14,887 bases of DNA from an uncultured Parabacteroides sp. (GTDB lineage: Bacteria; Bacteroidota; Bacteroidia; Bacteroidales; Tannerellaceae): NCBI GenBank assembly GCA_900552415.1, contig USAD01000030.1:1-14887 (forward strand), read 5' to 3'. Position 1 is the first letter of the stretch, and every line of letters begins with the position of its first letter. The notes beneath the pieces are model-generated. The model ran no database searches. It was not told the DNA's origin and saw only the letters and a list, made by a program, of their open reading frames with translations. Of the stretch, positions 1 through 6,980 are shown piece after piece. The position numbers were made by a program, and so were the translations under genes.

Positions 1-65
1 ATATTACTACATATTCCCTAATCTCGCAAATTTTCAAGCAAAAAACATGAAACGACTCCGAAGGC

Positions 66-163
66 GTTGCCAGTACCATGCGGAAAGTACTGCAGTCCGA
101 TGCTGAAAGTACTCCAGTACTTTCCGAGAAGTACTGGAGTACCGACCGCACGGTACTGGCAAC
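66..163. repeat. 22-bp-period array of GTAC dyads within a 98-bp inverted repeat
   Basis: The tetramer GTAC starts at 73, 87, 109, 117, 131, 139 and 153, and a degenerate copy (GTCC) starts at 95. The spacing alternates 14 and 8 bp. This gives 12-bp dyads at 87-98, 109-120 and 131-142 (consensus GTACTssAGTAC), plus modified half-sites at each end, separated by 10-bp spacers. The outer arms GTTGCCAGTACC (66-77) and GGTACTGGCAAC (152-163) are perfect inverted repeats, extended to 18 bp (66-83 with 146-163) with one mismatch. 109-120 and 131-142 are also perfect inverted repeats. The whole block is roughly symmetric about 114/115. It lies downstream of the minus-strand lipoprotein terminator. 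Positions 1-65 to its left hold nothing I recognise. It could be an operator array, a dispersed palindromic intergenic repeat, or the DNA for a structured RNA; the sequence alone does not decide. Confidence 0.85.
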
Positions 164-203
164 AGGATCGGTCTCGTTACCTCTCGCCCATAGGCATAAG
201 CGG

Positions 204-241
204 AACAAAAAAAGGCCGGGAGAATGATTTCTCCCGGCCTT
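204..241 (-). terminator. Rho-independent terminator of the OmpA/TPR lipoprotein gene
   Basis: A 13-bp perfect stem pairs 212-224 with 229-241 around a TGAT loop, with core GGCCGGGAGAA. Read on the minus strand it is followed by seven T residues (complement of 207-213). It starts about 35 bp after the stop codon of the minus-strand lipoprotein gene, which fits a strong intrinsic terminator for that gene. Confidence 0.93.
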
Positions 242-276
242 CCTATCTTCTATTCTCTTTATTTCAGCTTAGTCTC

Positions 277-1968
277 TTATTTTACCAAAGCGGCGAAATC
301 AGAGTTTGTAGCATACTTAGCGAACTCCAAGTCGATAGCGGCCTCCTTAGCCATGTTCTTATCCTTAGCGATCGCGTCTTTCAAGTTGCTAACTACGCCA
401 TTCGCGTTGTTCGTACGAGCGGCAACAACAGCCTTCAAGTAAGAAGTAACGGCATCCGGACGAGCGACAGCATCCAAAGTCTGAGAAGCCTTGCTGTAGT
501 CCTTAACCATGATCTGAGCCAAAGCGGCGTTGTTAGACTTAACAGAGCCGAAAGAGTTAACAGCCTTAGCGTACTCACCCTGCTCCAGGTAAAGAACACC
601 CAGAGCCTCGCTCAACTCAGCTACGCCAGAAGCGTTACCGAACAATTGTTGAGCCTTAGCCTGGTCACCCTTCGTCAAGGCGATCAAACCCAAGTTCATG
701 TTAGACTCCGGATTAGCCTTGACTGAGTTTGCCTTGTTAAACATCTGCTCTGCCTTGTCCAAATCGCCAGCGCGGAACGCCATCATACCGACGTTGTTCC
801 AAGTACGATAGTCGTTGGGATACAACTCTGAAGCCTTAGTATAGATAGCCATCTTCTCAGCATCGTTGTTAGTCAATGTAGCGGCGTACAGGATCTCCTC
901 TACGTTCAACTCAGAAGGATTGTTCTTAGCCAAAGCGCTGATCTCGTCATCAGACTTACCGATGATCTCAACGTTAGCTGTCAAGCGAGAACGACGCAAT
1001 TGCGGCAAGATCTCCTCAGCCAATACGCTGAATACAGAAGAGAGGTTCTTGATCTCTTGCTCACGTTGCTCAGAATCCTTGTACATAGACAATACGCGGA
1101 GAACCAAATCCTTATCCTGGATGTTTGACTTAGAAACCAACTCCTGGAAGCCTTCCCAGTCCTGAGCTGTGTAACGAGCGTCAACAGGAACGTCAACCTT
1201 CATCTTCTTCAACTCGCGGTTCAAGTATTTAGAAGTGTTGTTCTCACGTCTCTCTGCCAAGCCAGTGTTCAACTTAACACCACCATCAGGAGAAGCGTAA
1301 GCTGAGATCTCGATAGCCACATTCTGGTTAGGAGCCTCGTCAGCGTTCTTAACCAACTCTTTCCACTCCTTGATAGCGTCAGAGTTCAACTCTTTCGCAC
1401 GGAGCTCAGCCTGCTGGATCAAGAACATGATGTTCGCGTTGTGAGCCTCTTTGATGATGCGTTGGAACTTGTCAGCGGCGATAGCTGCGTTAGCTGTAGC
1501 GGCATCAGCCAAAGCTGAAGTAGCGATTACACCCTCACCGATCTTTACGTCCGGCAACTTAACTGTCTTATTCTTGATCTTAGCGTCGAAAGTCAGATAC
1601 AACTCTGATTTCTTCATCTCAGGCTTGTAAGTGAAAGCAGACTTCATTGTTACGTTAGCACCTGCCTTGTAAGGGATCACCTGATTGTTACCCTGTACCT
1701 TCTCACCTTGGTAAGTGTAAGCTGTACCCCAAGCTTCACCACCCTCATAACGCAAAACCGGAGTTACGGTTACAACGGCTTTCTTGTTGAACCACTTCTC
1801 TGGGAAAGTCGCGTTGATAGTCACAGGCACCTTGCCACCAATTGCTTCCAATGGTTGCGGCTCTGCCTTAATGTACTGCTCTGCCAACGGTTTCAACTTG
1901 TTTGAACAAGAAGAAAGCGTCAAGATCGCTGCCAATACAAAGAATGGCAATAAAAACTTTCTGTTCAT
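277..1968 (-). CDS. Lipoprotein with OmpA-like segment and C-terminal TPRs
   Basis: This is a 563-residue protein. A signal peptide ends in a lipobox (L18-S-S-C21), so it should be a lipid-anchored envelope protein. Residues about 30-150 form a beta-rich region of unknown family. Residues about 217-250 (ISAYASPDGG, then N-x-x-LAERR) resemble the core of OmpA-like peptidoglycan-binding domains, but the usual GxTD aspartate is replaced (AYAS). Residues about 360-535 are tetratricopeptide repeats, for example around NNVGMMAFRAGDLDKAEQMF and LGVLYLEQGEYAKAV. Codon use is strongly biased (mostly AAC for Asn, AAG for Lys), unlike its neighbours, suggesting high expression. The ATG at 1968 directly precedes the signal peptide. 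The gene stands alone, with its own probable promoter and a strong terminator. A role in envelope organisation or protein scaffolding is inference; no substrate or partner is visible. Confidence 0.88.
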   Translation of the reverse strand: MNRKFLLPFFVLAAILTLSSCSNKLKPLAEQYIKAEPQPLEAIGGKVPVTINATFPEKWFNKKAVVTVTPVLRYEGGEAWGTAYTYQGEKVQGNNQVIPYKAGANVTMKSAFTYKPEMKKSELYLTFDAKIKNKTVKLPDVKIGEGVIATSALADAATANAAIAADKFQRIIKEAHNANIMFLIQQAELRAKELNSDAIKEWKELVKNADEAPNQNVAIEISAYASPDGGVKLNTGLAERRENNTSKYLNRELKKMKVDVPVDARYTAQDWEGFQELVSKSNIQDKDLVLRVLSMYKDSEQREQEIKNLSSVFSVLAEEILPQLRRSRLTANVEIIGKSDDEISALAKNNPSELNVEEILYAATLTNNDAEKMAIYTKASELYPNDYRTWNNVGMMAFRAGDLDKAEQMFNKANSVKANPESNMNLGLIALTKGDQAKAQQLFGNASGVAELSEALGVLYLEQGEYAKAVNSFGSVKSNNAALAQIMVKDYSKASQTLDAVARPDAVTSYLKAVVAARTNNANGVVSNLKDAIAKDKNMAKEAAIDLEFAKYATNSDFAALVK

Positions 1969-2034
1969 AATAATTTTGATGTAAGTTTTAAAATGTTATT
2001 ATTTTAACTATTCTCTCTTTTCTGTTTTATCCCG

Positions 2035-2042
2035 CGAAACTA
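2035..2042 (-). promoter_or_regulatory. Possible -7 element for the OmpA/TPR lipoprotein gene
   Basis: The minus strand reads TAGTTTCG, one mismatch from the Bacteroidetes -7 consensus TAnnTTTG. A weak -33-like TGTG lies 21 nt further upstream. The implied 5' leader of about 60 nt is AT-rich. The call is tentative because both elements are imperfect. Confidence 0.35.
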
Positions 2043-2113
2043 CTTATTTTTTTGATTATGTATCACATTATGCGCAAAAAATCGGACAAAAAAAGATAAT
2101 TGACGACCTTTTC

Positions 2114-3646
2114 TCACAGCTTAACTTTTTTTTGTCTTCCCTCACTCTCATTATGGAAACGGTCGACACCCGTCACGACATAACGATATTTGGTCTTGCC
2201 GTCATCGTAAGGCAACCAATAATAGGTATTAGGCGTGATGGCCACGATCTTGGAGGGATCCTCGAGATCGACCACCTCATCCATCCTGAAACGGTAGACC
2301 ACAAAATAGGCCGCCAACTCCGGATTGGTCGGACTTTGCTCCGCTTGCCAATGCAGCAGGTAGCCATCCGGCGTCCATTCCGTCTTAAGCTTGCTCACCT
2401 TCTCGGGCTGGCGATCATGCAAATGGGTATAGGCCGGGATCAAGGCGGGATAACGGTGGTAATGGCGCCTCAAGCTATCGGCTACCCCCTTATTGTTCCA
2501 AAGGATCTCGTTCGCCGGCCAGAAACAATTGCCCTCGACATGGGGCAATGTCCGCTCATAGCGCATCTTACGGGTCAGATGATCGGCCTTCATCGTACGG
2601 GCCACATCCTGCCCAATATAAAGGTGCCCGCCACGAGCGTTCTTATCCCACCATTTCACCAACGTGACATAATCGGCCGCAGGATGCCCGATCTCCCAAT
2701 AAATCTGGGGAATATTATAATCAATCCAACCCTGCTCCACCCAATAGAGAACATCGGCATAGAGATCATCGTAATTCTGCAAGCCATTCGTCTCGCTTCC
2801 CGAACCGTCGGGCGTGCTCTTCTTATTGCGATAAATACCAAAGGGGCTGATACCAAAACGGACCCAAGGCTTTGTCAACAGGATCGTCCGCTTCAGCTCA
2901 CGGATCAAGGTGTTGACATTCTCACGCCGCCATTGGTCACGCTGACTCGCCTTATAGCCCATCGCCAAGCCATATTTCTGGAAACTCCTGTCGTCGGGGA
3001 AAGCCAATCCGGCCACCGGGTAGGGATAGAAGTAATCATCCATGTGGATCGCGTCGACATCGTAACGGCTCACGATATCACGCACCACCCGGCAGATGAA
3101 TTGCCGGCAATCCGGAATACCCGGATCAAAGAGGATCTGCTTGTTGTATTCCACGAACCATTCGGGGTGCTTATTATATATATGTGTAGGCGCGAACCGC
3201 GTGTTGCCCGCCGTGCTGGCCCGGTAAGGATTCAGCCAAGCGTGAAACTCCATGCCACGCTTGTGGCACTCATCAATCAGGAAGGCGACCAAGTCAAAAT
3301 TGCCCTCCGGCGCCCGTCCCTGCTCGCCCGTATAAAAACGGCTCCAAGGCTCGATCTTGGAAGGATAAAACGCGTCCGCCTCCGGCCGCACCTGGAATAT
3401 GATCGCGTTCATCCCGCAATCTCGCAGGAAATCAAGCTTGCGCCTAAAGTCTTTTTTCAACTGGGGGACCGTCATGGCCGTGTACTCGCTCTGGAACGCG
3501 GTCTGTATCCAGGCGCCACGGAACTCCCGTTTCGCGGTTTGCCGCCGTTCCACCTCCCGCGAGGTGGGCTCACGACTGGTCGAGCAAGAGGTGACGATAA
3601 CCATCATAAGGATCGCTACCCATAATCCAATGTCATTGATACGCAT
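2114..3646 (-). CDS. GHL10/DUF187-family glycoside-hydrolase-like lipoprotein
   Basis: This 510-residue protein has an N-terminal membrane segment ending in a lipobox (V18-T-S-C21), so it is probably an envelope lipoprotein. Residues about 41-350 match the GHL10 (DUF187) TIM-barrel-like family: EFRGAWIQTAF at 41, FHAWLNPYRA at 134, DAIHMDDYFYPY at 198 and FGISPFGIYRN at 264. The acidic pair D203-D204 is the likely catalytic region. Residues about 415-510 look like a fibronectin-III-type domain. Known family members include E. coli DigH, which cleaves peptidoglycan glycan strands lacking stem peptides; a cell-wall or polysaccharide role here is inferred from that. The ATG at 3646 is preferred over an in-frame TTG two codons upstream, because it gives a normal signal peptide. 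A clear -7 promoter element lies about 35 bp upstream. No linked polysaccharide-utilisation genes are seen. Confidence 0.9.
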   Translation of the reverse strand: MRINDIGLWVAILMMVIVTSCSTSREPTSREVERRQTAKREFRGAWIQTAFQSEYTAMTVPQLKKDFRRKLDFLRDCGMNAIIFQVRPEADAFYPSKIEPWSRFYTGEQGRAPEGNFDLVAFLIDECHKRGMEFHAWLNPYRASTAGNTRFAPTHIYNKHPEWFVEYNKQILFDPGIPDCRQFICRVVRDIVSRYDVDAIHMDDYFYPYPVAGLAFPDDRSFQKYGLAMGYKASQRDQWRRENVNTLIRELKRTILLTKPWVRFGISPFGIYRNKKSTPDGSGSETNGLQNYDDLYADVLYWVEQGWIDYNIPQIYWEIGHPAADYVTLVKWWDKNARGGHLYIGQDVARTMKADHLTRKMRYERTLPHVEGNCFWPANEILWNNKGVADSLRRHYHRYPALIPAYTHLHDRQPEKVSKLKTEWTPDGYLLHWQAEQSPTNPELAAYFVVYRFRMDEVVDLEDPSKIVAITPNTYYWLPYDDGKTKYRYVVTGVDRFHNESEGRQKKVKL

Positions 3647-3680
3647 AATCAAGATGCCGTTTTCTCATGTAAACCGGAGG

Positions 3681-3688
3681 CAAATGTA
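3681..3688 (-). promoter_or_regulatory. -7 promoter element for the GHL10 lipoprotein gene
   Basis: The minus strand reads TACATTTG, a perfect match to the Bacteroidetes sigma-ABfr -7 consensus TAnnTTTG. It predicts a transcript start near 3674 and a leader of about 28 nt before the ATG at 3646, which supports that start. No convincing TTTG -33 box is seen 19-21 nt upstream. Confidence 0.6.
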
Positions 3689-3722
3689 AGGGAAATTGGG
3701 AAGATATGGAATAACTGAGGGC

Positions 3723-3744
3723 AAAAAGCCCCTTTGATAGGGCT
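3723..3744 (-). terminator. Probable terminator after the phosphate-permease operon
   Basis: On the minus strand the sequence can form an AGCCC/GGGCT stem (3740-3744 with 3727-3731), extendable by a T-G wobble, with a short AT-rich loop. A run of five T follows (complement of 3723-3727). It lies about 150 bp after the permease stop and just upstream of the GHL10 promoter, so it would separate the two transcripts. The short stem keeps confidence moderate. Confidence 0.5.
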
Positions 3745-3811
3745 AGCAAGGCGTTTCCCGGGGGCTGGAAGCCCCTGGATAGGGCTAGCAAGGTATTTCC
3801 CCCCCGGGAAA
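3726..3811. repeat. Two tandem copies of a GC-rich hairpin repeat
   Basis: Copy 1 (3726-3759) and copy 2 (3769-3801) share AAGCCCCT, then GATAGGGCTAGCAAGG, then TTTCCC. They differ at a few positions and by one base in length. Each contains the palindrome GCTAGC (3742-3747 and 3784-3789). Between them GGGGCT and AGCCCC (3761-3766 and 3770-3775) form a tight hairpin, and TTTCCC/GGGAAA (3796-3801 with 3806-3811) forms another. Copy 1 includes the terminator-like stem; copy 2 lacks the T-run. It resembles an intergenic palindromic repeat element. Confidence 0.75.
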
Positions 3812-3890
3812 AGCATTGTCTTTTTCAGCCCGAAGAGGCCATGATCCGCAAGTAGACCTGCCACATGACCGTCATTTCAGGCCCGTGAGC

Positions 3891-4910
3891 CTAAAGCGAG
3901 AATTGGGAAACGACGTAGTAAATCCCCGCCGCCAGGAGGGCGCTCACCGGAATCGTCAGGATCCAAGCGGTCATCAAGCTTTGGGTCACCCCCCAGCGAA
4001 CGGCGGAAAGACGTTTGGTCGCCCCCACGCCAATGATCGCGCCCGTGATGGTGTGCGTCGTACTCACCGGTATTTTCAGGAATTCCGTCAAATAAAGCGT
4101 GAAAGCGCCGGCCGTCTCCGCGACAACCCCCTCCAGAGGCGTGACCTTCGTGATGCGCGTTCCCATCGTCTTCACGATTTTCCATCCTCCGGACATCGTT
4201 CCGAGCGAGATCGCGGTGAAACAGGAGAACGCCACCCAATCCGGCAGGTCGTTGATGCTGTTGATCCCCATCCCCAAGCCTTTGGAGTGCGCGGCGATGA
4301 GGGCCGCGGCGATGATACCCATCACCTTCTGAGAGTCGTTCAGGCCATGACCGATACTGAACAGGGCGGAAGAGAGCAGCTGCAACTTCTTGAACCAGAC
4401 CTCGGCGGTATGCGGATGCGCCCGCCGGCAAGCGTAGAGCACCACCAACGTGAACCCAAAGGCGATCACCATACCAATCAACGGCGCCAGGAAAATGAAC
4501 GCCGCTATCTTCAGGATGATGCTGCCCTGGATCGCCCCGAAGCCATGCGCCATGATCGCCGCCCCGGCGAATCCTCCGATCAAGGTATGAGAGGAGGAGG
4601 AAGGGATGCCTTTCCACCAGGTAAAAAGATTCCAGATAATAGCGGCGATAACCCCCGCGAGGATGATGGGCAAGGTGATGTACTCTTCCACGACCGTCTT
4701 GGAAACCGTGTTGGCGATACCGAAACCACCAATGATATACTTGGCGATAAAGAAGGCGACAAAATTGAAAAACGCGGCCCAAAGAACGGCTTGGAAAGGG
4801 GTGAGCACCTTTGTCGAGACAATGGTCGCGATCGAGTTGGCGGCGTCGTGGAAGCCGTTGATGTAGTCGAATAGCAGCGCCAATACAATGATAACCACTA
4901 ATAATTCCAT
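3891..4910 (-). CDS. PiT-family inorganic phosphate transporter
   Basis: This 339-residue polytopic membrane protein of the PiT (PHO4) family imports inorganic phosphate across the inner membrane, driven by H+ or Na+. The duplicated family signatures are both present. The first half has GFHDAANSIAT at 19-29 and IPSSSSHTLIGG at 102-113. The second half has GHGLNDSQK at 187-195 and PVSTTHTITGAIIGVG at 281-296. Many hydrophobic segments occur throughout. Length is near that of short bacterial PiT proteins; the long central loop of E. coli PitA is missing. The ATG at 4910 lies 11 bp after the stop of the DUF47 gene, so the two are almost certainly co-transcribed. This DUF47-PiT pairing is common in bacteria. 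Some PiT members carry sulfate or metal-phosphate, so the exact substrate is inferred. Confidence 0.95.
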   Translation of the reverse strand: MELLVVIIVLALLFDYINGFHDAANSIATIVSTKVLTPFQAVLWAAFFNFVAFFIAKYIIGGFGIANTVSKTVVEEYITLPIILAGVIAAIIWNLFTWWKGIPSSSSHTLIGGFAGAAIMAHGFGAIQGSIILKIAAFIFLAPLIGMVIAFGFTLVVLYACRRAHPHTAEVWFKKLQLLSSALFSIGHGLNDSQKVMGIIAAALIAAHSKGLGMGINSINDLPDWVAFSCFTAISLGTMSGGWKIVKTMGTRITKVTPLEGVVAETAGAFTLYLTEFLKIPVSTTHTITGAIIGVGATKRLSAVRWGVTQSLMTAWILTIPVSALLAAGIYYVVSQFSL

Positions 4911-4921
4911 AGGGATTCTCT

Positions 4922-5569
4922 TTAGGCGTATTTTACAATAAAGTTCCTCAATATCTTACCTACGTGCTCGGCGGCATCCGTCGTTTTCTCCAATTCGTAC
5001 ATGATTTCCTTGATCTTGATAATCTCGATGCTGTCCTTCTCCTCCTCGAAAAGCTTCTTGATGAAAAGTTCGTAGACATCGTCCGCCTGATTCTCGATGT
5101 CGTGCAATTTCTTGCAATACTCGCGCAGGGCGGTCGGCTTCTTGCGGAAGGTCTCCAGCTCGTCCATCGCCTTGCCGATCAACCCGGCCTCTTGCTGGAT
5201 CAAGGAGGTCAGCTCCTTGCCACTATTGGCGATAGGCTTCGGGTTGTAGATGTGGATACGCTTCGCGCAACTGTTAATTCCATCAATCACGTCATCGATC
5301 GATGAGGCCAGATCATGAATGTCCTCACGGTCAAACGGGGTAATAAAGGTCGTTCCAAGCTCATCAAAGATCCGATGGGTCAAGGTGTCTCCATCACGTT
5401 CCAAGTCTTTGATCTGCCTGTAATGGTCTGCTCTCGACTCCGGCGAATCATGTTTCAGGCATTCCGCCAACAAGTCGGCAGAGGAGGACAGGATTTCGGA
5501 CAACTGCTTCAGCAGCGGAAAGAATTTAGGTTCCTTAGGCGTGAACCGACTGAAAAAAGAATTTTTCAT
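4922..5569 (-). CDS. DUF47/PhoU-like accessory protein of the phosphate permease
   Basis: This is a 215-residue, mostly helical soluble protein of the DUF47 family (PhoU_div), a distant relative of PhoU. The family's repeated acidic metal-binding pattern is visible in IKDLERDGDTLTHRIFDELGT and IDDVIDGINS in the first half, and HDIENQADDVYELFIKKLFEEE and YELEKTTDAAEHVGKILRNFIVKYA in the second. Length is typical of the family. There is no signal peptide, so it should act in the cytoplasm. It is encoded directly before the PiT permease with an 11-bp gap, and family members in this position are thought to modulate permease activity or phosphate homeostasis. The 32-bp gap to the preceding dedA-like gene suggests one transcript for all three. 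Confidence 0.94.
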   Translation of the reverse strand: MKNSFFSRFTPKEPKFFPLLKQLSEILSSSADLLAECLKHDSPESRADHYRQIKDLERDGDTLTHRIFDELGTTFITPFDREDIHDLASSIDDVIDGINSCAKRIHIYNPKPIANSGKELTSLIQQEAGLIGKAMDELETFRKKPTALREYCKKLHDIENQADDVYELFIKKLFEEEKDSIEIIKIKEIMYELEKTTDAAEHVGKILRNFIVKYA

Positions 5570-5601
5570 ACCTACAAATTTTGAATATTGATGATGATTA
5601 A

Positions 5602-6255
5602 TTAGCTCTTTTGTTGTTTGCGCAGCTTAGCCCTCTCCCTCATGACCTCAATGATAGCGGGCAGCAGGGAGATGAAAATAATCGCCACGACCAAAACCTT
5701 GAGGTTTTCCTGGACGAAAGGCAAGTCGCCAAAGAAGTATCCGGCGTAACAAAACAGGGCCACCCAAAAGGCCCCGCCGACCACGTTGTACATCATGAAA
5801 TAATAGTAATGCATCTTGCCCATGCCCGCCACGAACGGGGCGAACGTCCGGACAATCGGCACGAACCGGGCGATGATGATGGTCTTGCCGCCATATTTCT
5901 TATAGAACTCATGCGTCTTTTCCAGATGGCTCCGCTTGAAGATCTTGGAGTCGGGATTGTTGAACAGCCGCTTCCCGAAGAAATGGCCGATCATGTAATT
6001 GCAGGAGTCGCCCAACACGGCCGCCGCGAATAATATCAGCACCAGGATGTTGACCTCTAAGGGCACGCCCGGCAAGGCCGTGATCGCCCCTGCCACGAAA
6101 AGCATGGAGTCGCCAGGCAAGAAGGGCGTTACCACCAAACCGGTCTCACAAAAGATGATCAAGAACAATATCGCGTAAGTCCAGGTGTGATATTCTTGGA
6201 CGATCTCGATCAGGTGCTGATCGATATGCAAGATAAAATCCAGTAAGAATTCCAT
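5602..6255 (-). CDS. DedA-family inner-membrane protein
   Basis: This is a 217-residue DedA/SNARE-associated-family membrane protein. Family marks are [16 protein letters not shown] (35-50, with E37 and D49), a GDS-x-N-Y-x-I-G segment near 82-90, and the arginine motif [16 protein letters not shown] (129-144, with R130 and R136). C-terminal hydrophobic helices follow, then a basic tail. DedA proteins support membrane homeostasis; some move undecaprenyl phosphate or phospholipid head groups across the inner membrane. Which lipid this one handles cannot be told. The ATG at 6255 gives the usual length; an in-frame GTG 17 codons upstream would add a non-conserved leader. It is first in a probable three-gene operon with the DUF47 protein and the phosphate permease, an association I infer from spacing only. 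Confidence 0.92.
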   Translation of the reverse strand: MEFLLDFILHIDQHLIEIVQEYHTWTYAILFLIIFCETGLVVTPFLPGDSMLFVAGAITALPGVPLEVNILVLILFAAAVLGDSCNYMIGHFFGKRLFNNPDSKIFKRSHLEKTHEFYKKYGGKTIIIARFVPIVRTFAPFVAGMGKMHYYYFMMYNVVGGAFWVALFCYAGYFFGDLPFVQENLKVLVVAIIFISLLPAIIEVMRERAKLRKQQKS

Positions 6256-6315
6256 TGTTGTTAATATTATAGTGTTTAGTAAGTGTGAGACCGGACTTTT
6301 GGTCACAGTGCTCTA

Positions 6316-6323
6316 GAAATTTA
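6316..6323 (-). promoter_or_regulatory. Tentative -7 element for the dedA-DUF47-PiT operon
   Basis: The minus strand reads TAAATTTC, one base from TAnnTTTG, about 60 nt before the DedA start codon. No good -33 element is visible. It is the best candidate in the gap between the dedA-like gene and the hypothetical gene. Confidence 0.28.
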
Positions 6324-6383
6324 TCCAATAAATGATAGAATTACAGCTGTGGGAAAAAGGAGGAATTTCCTCGGGGAGAGGAG

Positions 6384-6803
6384 TTAAAGCAGAAGACGTC
6401 TGAGAGAATAGATATAATAACCGCGGGAGAATTTCAAGAAGCTGGCAGGTGAGAATAAAAGCGACCGCCTTTGCCTGGAATAGAAGGATTCTTGATGATA
6501 TGGGATAATACCGTCCGTAAATCCCATCGTGTTTGTCCTCATGTATTTGAGGGGAAGCGTATCGCGGAAAAGATGTCGCCTGAGATAACCTTTATTGACT
6601 AAATGGCCTTGTCCGCGATCGGGTAGGTCCTTCCCTTTCCACAGGGTATCTTTCTCGATAACATGACCTTTTCCATCATCCTCTGACAAAAGGCATATAG
6701 CGGTGAAGGGCTTGTACTCCTGTCTATTGTCTGATCGGGCCTGGCCTTCTGACATCAGGAATACGCAAAATATCATAAGGAAGTAAACTAATCGCTTCAT
6801 CAT
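6384..6803 (-). CDS. Hypothetical small secreted protein
   Basis: This reading frame encodes 139 residues beginning MMKRLVYFLMIFCVFLM, a hydrophobic signal peptide that probably ends after S-E-G-Q-A near residue 22. There is no lipobox cysteine at the cleavage site, so a periplasmic or secreted product is expected. The mature part is polar and rich in Arg, Tyr and Gly, with a basic C-terminus ending SLRRLLL. I recognise no domain. The frame is open for 39 more codons upstream, but that stretch would bury the signal peptide and overlaps a possible promoter, so I start at 6803 (or the adjacent ATG at 6800). It is followed by the dedA-like operon in the same direction and is divergent from uvrA. 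It may be a lineage-specific gene; that it is truly coding rests on the signal peptide and the frame length. Confidence 0.55.
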   Translation of the reverse strand: MMKRLVYFLMIFCVFLMSEGQARSDNRQEYKPFTAICLLSEDDGKGHVIEKDTLWKGKDLPDRGQGHLVNKGYLRRHLFRDTLPLKYMRTNTMGFTDGIIPYHQESFYSRQRRSLLFSPASFLKFSRGYYIYSLRRLLL

Positions 6804-6811
6804 TCCAGGCG

Positions 6812-6819
6812 CGAATATA
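6812..6819 (-). promoter_or_regulatory. Possible -7 element for the hypothetical secreted protein gene
   Basis: The minus strand reads TATATTCG, the same TTCG variant seen in front of uvrA. It ends only 8 nt before the ATG at 6803, which would give a leader of a few nucleotides or a nearly leaderless transcript. No clear -33 box is present. Confidence 0.28.
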
Positions 6820-6945
6820 AAAAGTTTTTCTGAAAGAAACCTCATATATGGAAACGGAAACAGGCTCATCTCTATTCCGTGGCATTCCCCGGGCCAAAAC
6901 CAGGTGAGTTCCCCCCTCATAGCCCCGATTCTTAAAAATATGGCT

Positions 6946-6953
6946 TATCTTCG
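6946..6953 (+). promoter_or_regulatory. Probable -7 element for the uvrA-nagA operon
   Basis: The plus strand reads TATCTTCG, one mismatch from the Bacteroidetes -7 consensus TAnnTTTG, 27 nt before the uvrA ATG. This predicts a leader of about 20 nt. A TTTG -33 box is not evident, and no SOS-box-like palindrome is seen in the gap. Confidence 0.45.
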
Positions 6954-6980
6954 CGACAGGTTATATTAAAGTAAAGGACT

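Noticed and set aside
66..163. CRISPR array
   Set aside because: The repeated dyads are 12 bp with 10-bp spacers, far too short, and the spacers resemble one another. No cas gene is in the window.
67..726. A 219-codon plus-strand frame crossing the dyad array and terminator
   Set aside because: It runs through a strong terminator hairpin and antisense to the lipoprotein gene, with no domain. It is not a gene.
2132..3625. A 497-codon open frame on the plus strand opposite the GHL10 gene
   Set aside because: It is fully antisense to a gene with clear family motifs, and its product is a His/Arg/Ile-rich sequence with no domain or signal. It is a shadow frame.
3647..3652. A TTG start two codons before the ATG of the GHL10 lipoprotein
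   Set aside because: The ATG at 3646 already yields a normal lipoprotein signal peptide, so the rarer TTG is not needed.
3649..3864. A 71-codon minus-strand frame between the permease and GHL10 genes
   Set aside because: It is made almost entirely of the duplicated hairpin repeat and covers the GHL10 promoter; the product has no coding character.
3816..4874. A 352-codon plus-strand frame opposite the phosphate permease
   Set aside because: The product is an Arg/Gly/Asp-rich string typical of the reverse strand of a membrane-protein gene. The minus strand carries complete PiT signatures.
6256..6306. A GTG start that lengthens the DedA protein by 17 residues
   Set aside because: The ATG at 6255 gives the normal family length, and the added residues are not conserved DedA sequence.
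6804..6920. The upstream extension of the hypothetical secreted protein
   Set aside because: It would place 39 residues before a clear signal peptide and overlaps a promoter-like element; the ATG at 6803 or 6800 fits better.
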